From Fidelibacterota bacterium (lineage in GTDB: Bacteria; Fidelibacterota; Marinisomatia; Marinisomatales; UBA1611), in assembly GCA_015658495.1 (NCBI GenBank), contig DQOT01000309.1:1-9391 (forward strand): DNA of 9,391 nucleotides, read 5' to 3'. Below are positions 5,587 to 9,391 of the stretch, piece after piece. Within the stretch, counting starts at the first letter, position 1. The number at the start of each line of letters is the position of its first letter. Under the pieces are notes generated by a model, which ran no database searches, was not told the DNA's origin, and saw only the letters and a list, made by a program, of their open reading frames with translations. Made by a program: the position numbers and the translations under genes.

Positions 5587-7907
5587 TGGCGGACGAACAA
5601 AAATCCAATCCCCTAGTTCAGTATTTTTTATTGGATAAATATTGGAGACAATATCTAATCATCTTCGGATTGATTTTGCTGATCTCTACTCTTTTCCCCC
5701 ATGGAAAGGCGCTGAAATATTCCTATCAGGTTAATGACATCACTCGGGAACCCATCATTGCCCCCTTTACTTTTTCCATTCTGAAATCTGAAGAACGGCT
5801 CCAAAAAGATCTGGATGAACAGAAAAAATCTGTCTCTTATATTTTTAACCGAAATGATGAAATCGTTGCAAAGCAAACAGATGCTTTGGGTGAGTTTTTT
5901 GCCATAACAAACGAGCTGCGTCATGCCATTTGGCGGCTTGAAGAATCCAAGCGGTTAGTCTATGAACGACGGTATCATAAACAATATGAAAAAGCTCGCT
6001 CCGAATTTGTGTCTGACAGTACGAACCTTTACATCTTGACAAATGAATTCCACCGGCTCTATTCATTTACTGTGGATAAACCGGATTGGCTCACCTATGT
6101 GACACCAGCACAGGATCCGAAAAATATGAAGGACCTGGATCGAAATACGGATCGCGTAATTCAAATTTGCAAAAACAGATGGACGGAGGGAATCTACGAT
6201 ATTGCAATCAGTGACATTACCAGTAACAAGGTGACGGTGAATCAAAGCGATGTTCCGGATCTTGCATCACCTCAAAGTTTCAATGATCTTCAAATGGCAT
6301 GGACCAAAGCGCGCAAAGAATTGCTATCCGTTTTTTCGGACGGGGATATTTTCCGTGACTTGGGTTACGATCTCATTGTTGAATTCATGAAACCCAATCT
6401 GTTGTTTGACCTAGAGATCACTGAACGACGCCAAATTGAAAGTTTGAATAAAGTCCCCCGAAGCCAGGGTGTGGTTTTAGAAAATGAATTGATTGTGGAT
6501 GCCAATATCATGATCACTGATGATGTCCTTCAAAAATTGAACTCATTGTCTGTGGCAGTCACAAAACAGGAAACCAATTCTGGTTGGGTGAAAATTGCAT
6601 GGAGTTTTCTGGGGAGAATTATCCTGCTTTCGGTGGTGGTTTCCCTGTTTTTTGCATTTCTTGTGGTGTATCGTGTTACCATCTTTCGGGATTGGAAACT
6701 GGTATTATTGATCTCAATCGTTTTTTTACTTCAATTGGGATTGGCTCATATATTTGTGATTCGGTTGGAATGGTCAGAATATTTGATTCCCGTAACGGTT
6801 GGCGCCATGACCCTTACTATTTTATTTGATGCGCGCATCGGTTTCATGGCAACCACTTCCATGGCAATTCTCATGGGACTCATGATGGGGCAAAACATCG
6901 ATCTTGTCATTGTTTCACTTTTTACAGCAACAATTGCTGTGTATAATATCCGGCAATTGAGAAAAAGAAGCCAATTATTCATCACCATGTTTGCCCTCAT
7001 TGCTGCCAGTATTTTTGTCGTCTTGGGACTGGGTCTATTTAAAGAGCATAATTGGTTGACCATGTTAAATGATATTCAATTATTGACCATCAATAGTATT
7101 TTGGCTCCTATAGTGACCTATGGGATGATCGGCCTTTTTGAGATCCTGTTTGAAGTGACGACCGATTTGACCTTGATTGAATTATTGGATTATGATAATC
7201 CGCTTTTAAAACGGTCCCAGCAGGAAACGAATGGGACCTTCAATCACAGCATCGTGGTGGGAAATCTTGCAGAATCCTGTGCCAATGCTATTGGCGCACA
7301 TTCATTGCTTTGCCGTGTGGGCGCCTATTATCATGATATTGGTAAAATAGTAAAGTCTGAATATTTTATTGAAAATCAATATGGCGGCGAAAATAAGCAC
7401 GACTCACTTACACATACCATGAGTGCACGCATTATCCGAGCACACGTAAAGGAAGGGCTACGTCTTGCACAGGAATATGCACTTCCCAAATTGGTTTCTG
7501 ATTTTATTCCCATGCACCATGGAACCACCCGCGTAGAATATTTTTATCGTATGGCCTTGAAGGATGCTGAAGAAACCGGTGCCACAGTGGATGAAAGTGC
7601 ATTCCGATATCCCGGACCAAAACCAAATACAAAAGAGACAGGCATTCTCATGATTTGTGAGGCTGTGGAAGCAGCCGTTCGATCCATCAAGCAACCGGAT
7701 ATTTTCAAGATCGAAGCAATGATCGATAAGATTATTAAGGGACGCATCGATGATGGTCAGTTGAATGAGTGTCCATTGACGTTGGATGAATTAAATAAGA
7801 TCAAGGGAACCGTCGATGGAAACATCGGTATGCTTCCCGTCCTACGGGGGATTTATCATATTCGGATTGAATATCCGGATGATCCTAAAAACCCTGCATC
7901 TGCATGA
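5586..7907 (+). CDS. pgpH: PgpH-type cyclic-di-AMP phosphodiesterase (7TM receptor with HD hydrolase)
   Basis: A membrane phosphodiesterase expected to hydrolyse c-di-AMP to pApA. The 773 residues run as an N-terminal helix (about 22-39, YLIIFGLILLISTLF), an extracytoplasmic 7TMR-HDED-like domain (about 40-330), a block of about seven hydrophobic helices (about 337-525) and a cytosolic HD domain (about 545-770). HD ligands seen are H554 (FNHSIVV), H583-D584 (YYHDIGK), H620 (IIRAHVKEG) and H644-H645 (MHHGTT). Their spacing equals what I recall for Listeria PgpH. The last ligand motif reads CEAVEAA where ADSVEAA is usual, so Glu692 may replace the metal-binding Asp. It overlaps the dehydrogenase stop by 1 base (TAATG) and ybeY by 4 (ATGA). 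Adjacent pgpH-ybeY genes are common in bacteria, for example yqfF-yqfG in Bacillus. Confidence 0.93.
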   Translation: MADEQKSNPLVQYFLLDKYWRQYLIIFGLILLISTLFPHGKALKYSYQVNDITREPIIAPFTFSILKSEERLQKDLDEQKKSVSYIFNRNDEIVAKQTDALGEFFAITNELRHAIWRLEESKRLVYERRYHKQYEKARSEFVSDSTNLYILTNEFHRLYSFTVDKPDWLTYVTPAQDPKNMKDLDRNTDRVIQICKNRWTEGIYDIAISDITSNKVTVNQSDVPDLASPQSFNDLQMAWTKARKELLSVFSDGDIFRDLGYDLIVEFMKPNLLFDLEITERRQIESLNKVPRSQGVVLENELIVDANIMITDDVLQKLNSLSVAVTKQETNSGWVKIAWSFLGRIILLSVVVSLFFAFLVVYRVTIFRDWKLVLLISIVFLLQLGLAHIFVIRLEWSEYLIPVTVGAMTLTILFDARIGFMATTSMAILMGLMMGQNIDLVIVSLFTATIAVYNIRQLRKRSQLFITMFALIAASIFVVLGLGLFKEHNWLTMLNDIQLLTINSILAPIVTYGMIGLFEILFEVTTDLTLIELLDYDNPLLKRSQQETNGTFNHSIVVGNLAESCANAIGAHSLLCRVGAYYHDIGKIVKSEYFIENQYGGENKHDSLTHTMSARIIRAHVKEGLRLAQEYALPKLVSDFIPMHHGTTRVEYFYRMALKDAEETGATVDESAFRYPGPKPNTKETGILMICEAVEAAVRSIKQPDIFKIEAMIDKIIKGRIDDGQLNECPLTLDELNKIKGTVDGNIGMLPVLRGIYHIRIEYPDDPKNPASA

Positions 7908-8347
7908 TTAATATTTCCGTGGATTGTGATCCAGCGCTGGATTGTCCCAATGAAAAAATGGTTACAGATTTTGCCAGTTCCGTATTGAATAATCATGAAA
8001 CTCCTGGTGGCGAGGTCACATTTATTTTTGGTTCGGATGAATTGTTATCAGACCTGAAAAAAGAATTTTTCCACAAAGATCAATGGACCGACGTAATCGC
8101 ATTCCGGTTGAACGACACTGAGGAAAAAGATGTGGAAGGAGAGGTCTATATCAGCCTACCACGGGCGCAGGAGAATGCCGCATCCTTTGGTGAACCTTTT
8201 GAAAAAGAAGTGGCAAGGCTCATCATTCATGGCTGTCTTCATTTTGTGGGGTTTGATGATGAATCAGAAGAAGAAAAAATAGAAATGACAGAAATGGAAA
8301 ATAATTATTTAAGCCAGGTAAACTGGCAAAAACTTTTTGAGAATTGA
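7904..8347 (+). CDS. ybeY: Endoribonuclease YbeY (rRNA maturation factor, UPF0054)
   Basis: A small metal-dependent RNase needed for 16S rRNA 3'-end processing and late 30S quality control. It has 147 residues, typical for the family. WTDVIAF (61-67) corresponds to the conserved TDVLSF strand and EGEVYIS (78-84) to the GDI.IS strand. The zinc motif HGxLHxxGxDH reads HGCLHFVGFDD, with H109 and H113 kept but the third ligand replaced by Asp119. As far as I recall, Bacteroidetes-side homologues also lack His there, so I read this as lineage variation, not decay. The arginine common before the TDVLSF strand also seems absent (FFHKD). It starts inside the pgpH stop (ATGA) and ends directly against mazG, so it is probably translated by coupling. 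Confidence 0.93.
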   Translation: MINISVDCDPALDCPNEKMVTDFASSVLNNHETPGGEVTFIFGSDELLSDLKKEFFHKDQWTDVIAFRLNDTEEKDVEGEVYISLPRAQENAASFGEPFEKEVARLIIHGCLHFVGFDDESEEEKIEMTEMENNYLSQVNWQKLFEN

Positions 8348-9130
8348 ATGGATAAACAGCACGCAGCAGACAAATTTGTAAAACTTTTGGAAATCGTTGA
8401 AACACTCCGTGGACCCGATGGCTGTCCTTGGGATAAAGAGCAAACTCATGCATCGTTGCTCCCGTATTTTATTGAGGAAGCCTATGAAGTCATGGAGAGT
8501 GTGGACGAGGGTAATTGGGAAACATTCCAGGAAGAGTTGGGTGATATTATGCTCCATGTAGCGTTGCAAACGCAAATCGCAGCGGAAGATTCCAAGTTTA
8601 CGATTGCCGATTCATTGGATACGGTGAATAAAAAACTGGTCCGGCGCCACCCTCATGTTTTTGGAGATAAAAAAGCCGATGTAGCCCTTGAAGCTAAACA
8701 AAATTGGGAAGCCACAAAACATAAAGAGAAAAATCGAAAATCTCGATTGGATGGCGTTCCTTCGGCATTACCAGCGCTCACGCGCGCCCAACGACTCCAG
8801 CAAAAAGCAGCCTATGCGGGATTCGATTGGGAAAATGTGGATGATGTGTGGGCAAAGCTCCATGAAGAAATTGACGAATTAAAATTCGCCCATGAAGCCG
8901 GAGATATTGAAAATATTAAAGAAGAAATTGGGGATGTACTTTTTTCTGTGGTGAACCTGGCGCGGTATATGGACATCCCGGCTGAAGATATGCTCCGGGC
9001 AACGAATCGAAAATTCACGACCCGATTCCAGAAAATAGAAGAAGAATTAGAAGCAAAAGGGAAGAAACTCGAAGATTCCACTTTGGAAGAAATGGATGAG
9101 ATTTGGGAACGGGCGAAAGGGGAAGTGTAA
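8348..9130 (+). CDS. mazG: Nucleoside triphosphate pyrophosphohydrolase MazG
   Basis: A cytosolic all-alpha NTP pyrophosphatase that converts (d)NTPs to monophosphates plus pyrophosphate, clearing aberrant nucleotides and modulating (p)ppGpp-linked stress. The 260-residue length matches full two-domain MazG. N-terminal domain: LRGPDGCPWDKEQTHASL (about 20-37), then Mg-binding E43-E44-x2-E47 and E62-E63-x2-D66, followed by RRHPHVFGD (99-107). A linker with NWEATKHKEK leads to the C-terminal domain with E173-E174-x2-E177 and E192-E193-x2-D196, and NRKFTTRF at 220-227. All acidic ligands are intact in both halves. The ATG directly follows the ybeY stop (TGAATG) with zero spacing, so it is the likely last gene of the acyl-CoA dehydrogenase-pgpH-ybeY-mazG operon. 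Downstream lies a 15-bp inverted repeat and a convergent gene. Confidence 0.96.
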   Translation: MDKQHAADKFVKLLEIVETLRGPDGCPWDKEQTHASLLPYFIEEAYEVMESVDEGNWETFQEELGDIMLHVALQTQIAAEDSKFTIADSLDTVNKKLVRRHPHVFGDKKADVALEAKQNWEATKHKEKNRKSRLDGVPSALPALTRAQRLQQKAAYAGFDWENVDDVWAKLHEEIDELKFAHEAGDIENIKEEIGDVLFSVVNLARYMDIPAEDMLRATNRKFTTRFQKIEEELEAKGKKLEDSTLEEMDEIWERAKGEV

Positions 9131-9142
9131 CTCGTAAATATT

Positions 9143-9196
9143 TAATTATGTAATTATACCAAAACCAATTCTCGGATTAAAATAATTACATAATTA
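9143..9196. repeat. Perfect 15-bp AT-only inverted repeat between convergent genes
   Basis: TAATTATGTAATTAT (9143-9157) and ATAATTACATAATTA (9182-9196) are exact reverse complements around a 24-base loop. The pairing can resume outside with GTAAA (9134-9138) and TTTAC (9200-9204) after a small internal loop. It lies between mazG and the convergent DUF393 gene, so it may act as a weak two-way terminator, but it has no GC-rich stem or T-run of the standard kind. Confidence 0.75.
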
Positions 9197-9239
9197 CGTT
9201 TTACATATTTAAGGGATCCCAATTCTTTGTCCCAATTCT
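9165..9239 (+). repeat. Three direct copies of CCAATTCT
   Basis: CCAATTCT occurs at 9165-9172, 9219-9226 and 9232-9239. The last two share one more base (CCCAATTCT) and are 13 bases apart. The repeats sit in the intergenic tail and overlap the end of the presumed original DUF393 frame. The function, if any, is unknown. Confidence 0.5.
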
Positions 9240-9265
9240 ATCGGTACAACCGGGCAAACCATCCT

Positions 9266-9391
9266 CTACCGTTTCCTATTATTTGCCACGAGTCTATAGG
9301 CTTTGTCCAATAAAAACAATGGAATCAGGTTCAAGATCATGCCCAAGAATCGCCATCTCCAGCTCAACTTTTTTAGTATCTCCAGAACGGC
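9266..9391 (-). CDS. DCC family (DUF393) thiol-disulfide oxidoreductase-like protein, C-terminal end, frame apparently broken
   Basis: The final 41 residues plus stop of a gene entering from beyond the right edge. The translation starts AVLEILKKLSW and continues with RFLGMILNLIPLFLLDKAYR and LVANNRKR, matching the end of the DCC/DUF393 domain (A-V-L-x-I-L, then the I-P-x-x-x-x-D-x-x-Y-x-x-x-A-x-N-R segment). The N-terminal DxxCxxC active site would be outside the window. The family normally continues NRYRWFG; here a TAG (9268-9266) replaces the Trp, while WFARLYR followed by TAG (9238) appears in another frame after 7 extra bases, TAGAGGA. The function of this family is poorly defined. The gene is convergent to mazG. 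Another open minus frame over 9390-9296 exists but does not match a domain. The call rests on a short segment. Confidence 0.68.
   Translation of the reverse strand, partial: AVLEILKKLSWRWRFLGMILNLIPLFLLDKAYRLVANNRKR

Noticed and set aside
9213..9220. GGGATCCC palindrome
   Set aside because: An 8-base palindrome of this kind is expected by chance and has no supporting context.
9296..9390. Alternative minus-strand frame reading SGDTKKVELEMAILGHD
   Set aside because: It overlaps the frame that matches the DUF393 C-terminus well, and ends in a stop without matching any domain I know.

Overview
This is an ordinary-looking stretch of bacterial chromosome with moderate GC by eye, dense single-strand packing, no phage or insertion-sequence genes and no tRNA. 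Most starts lack a recognisable Shine-Dalgarno site. The YbeY, PgpH and RecJ sequences have the flavour of the Fibrobacteres-Chlorobi-Bacteroidetes side of the tree, for example a non-His third ligand in YbeY. An uncultured marine relative such as Marinimicrobia would fit, but that lineage call is inference only.

Left edge: the N-terminal third of a single-chain glycine dehydrogenase (gcvP) runs leftward out of the window (978 to 1). Across a 126-base divergent gap, a small unrecognised protein of about 67 residues (1105-1308) is read rightward. It is followed by about 200 bases without a convincing gene. These hold a possible folded RNA, a 45-codon ORF of doubtful status, and a clear intrinsic terminator hairpin (1476-1503) just 14 bases before the next gene.

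Middle: a coiled-coil/zinc-ribbon protein of the COG1579 type (1518-2228), the RNase P RNA gene rnpB (2244-2657) and recJ (2672-4381) are packed with gaps of 15 and 14 bases. The rnpB RNA is therefore probably cut from, or transcribed within, a longer message.

Right: an acyl-CoA dehydrogenase (4432-5586), a PgpH-type cyclic-di-AMP phosphodiesterase with seven-helix membrane domain (5586-7907), ybeY (7904-8347) and mazG (8348-9130) form a tight operon with 1-base, 4-base and 0-base junctions. PgpH-YbeY adjacency is conserved in many bacteria. MazG adds nucleotide-pool sanitation and RecJ adds DNA repair, so the block is mostly nucleic-acid and nucleotide housekeeping, with the dehydrogenase as the metabolic outsider.

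Right edge: a convergent gene for a DCC/DUF393 family protein enters from outside on the minus strand. Its frame appears broken by about 7 bases next to the conserved WF motif. Between it and mazG lies a perfect 15-bp AT-only inverted repeat. I found no clearly new system. The best leads are the RNA/terminator region at 1317-1503, the embedded rnpB, and the metal-ligand substitutions in YbeY and PgpH.
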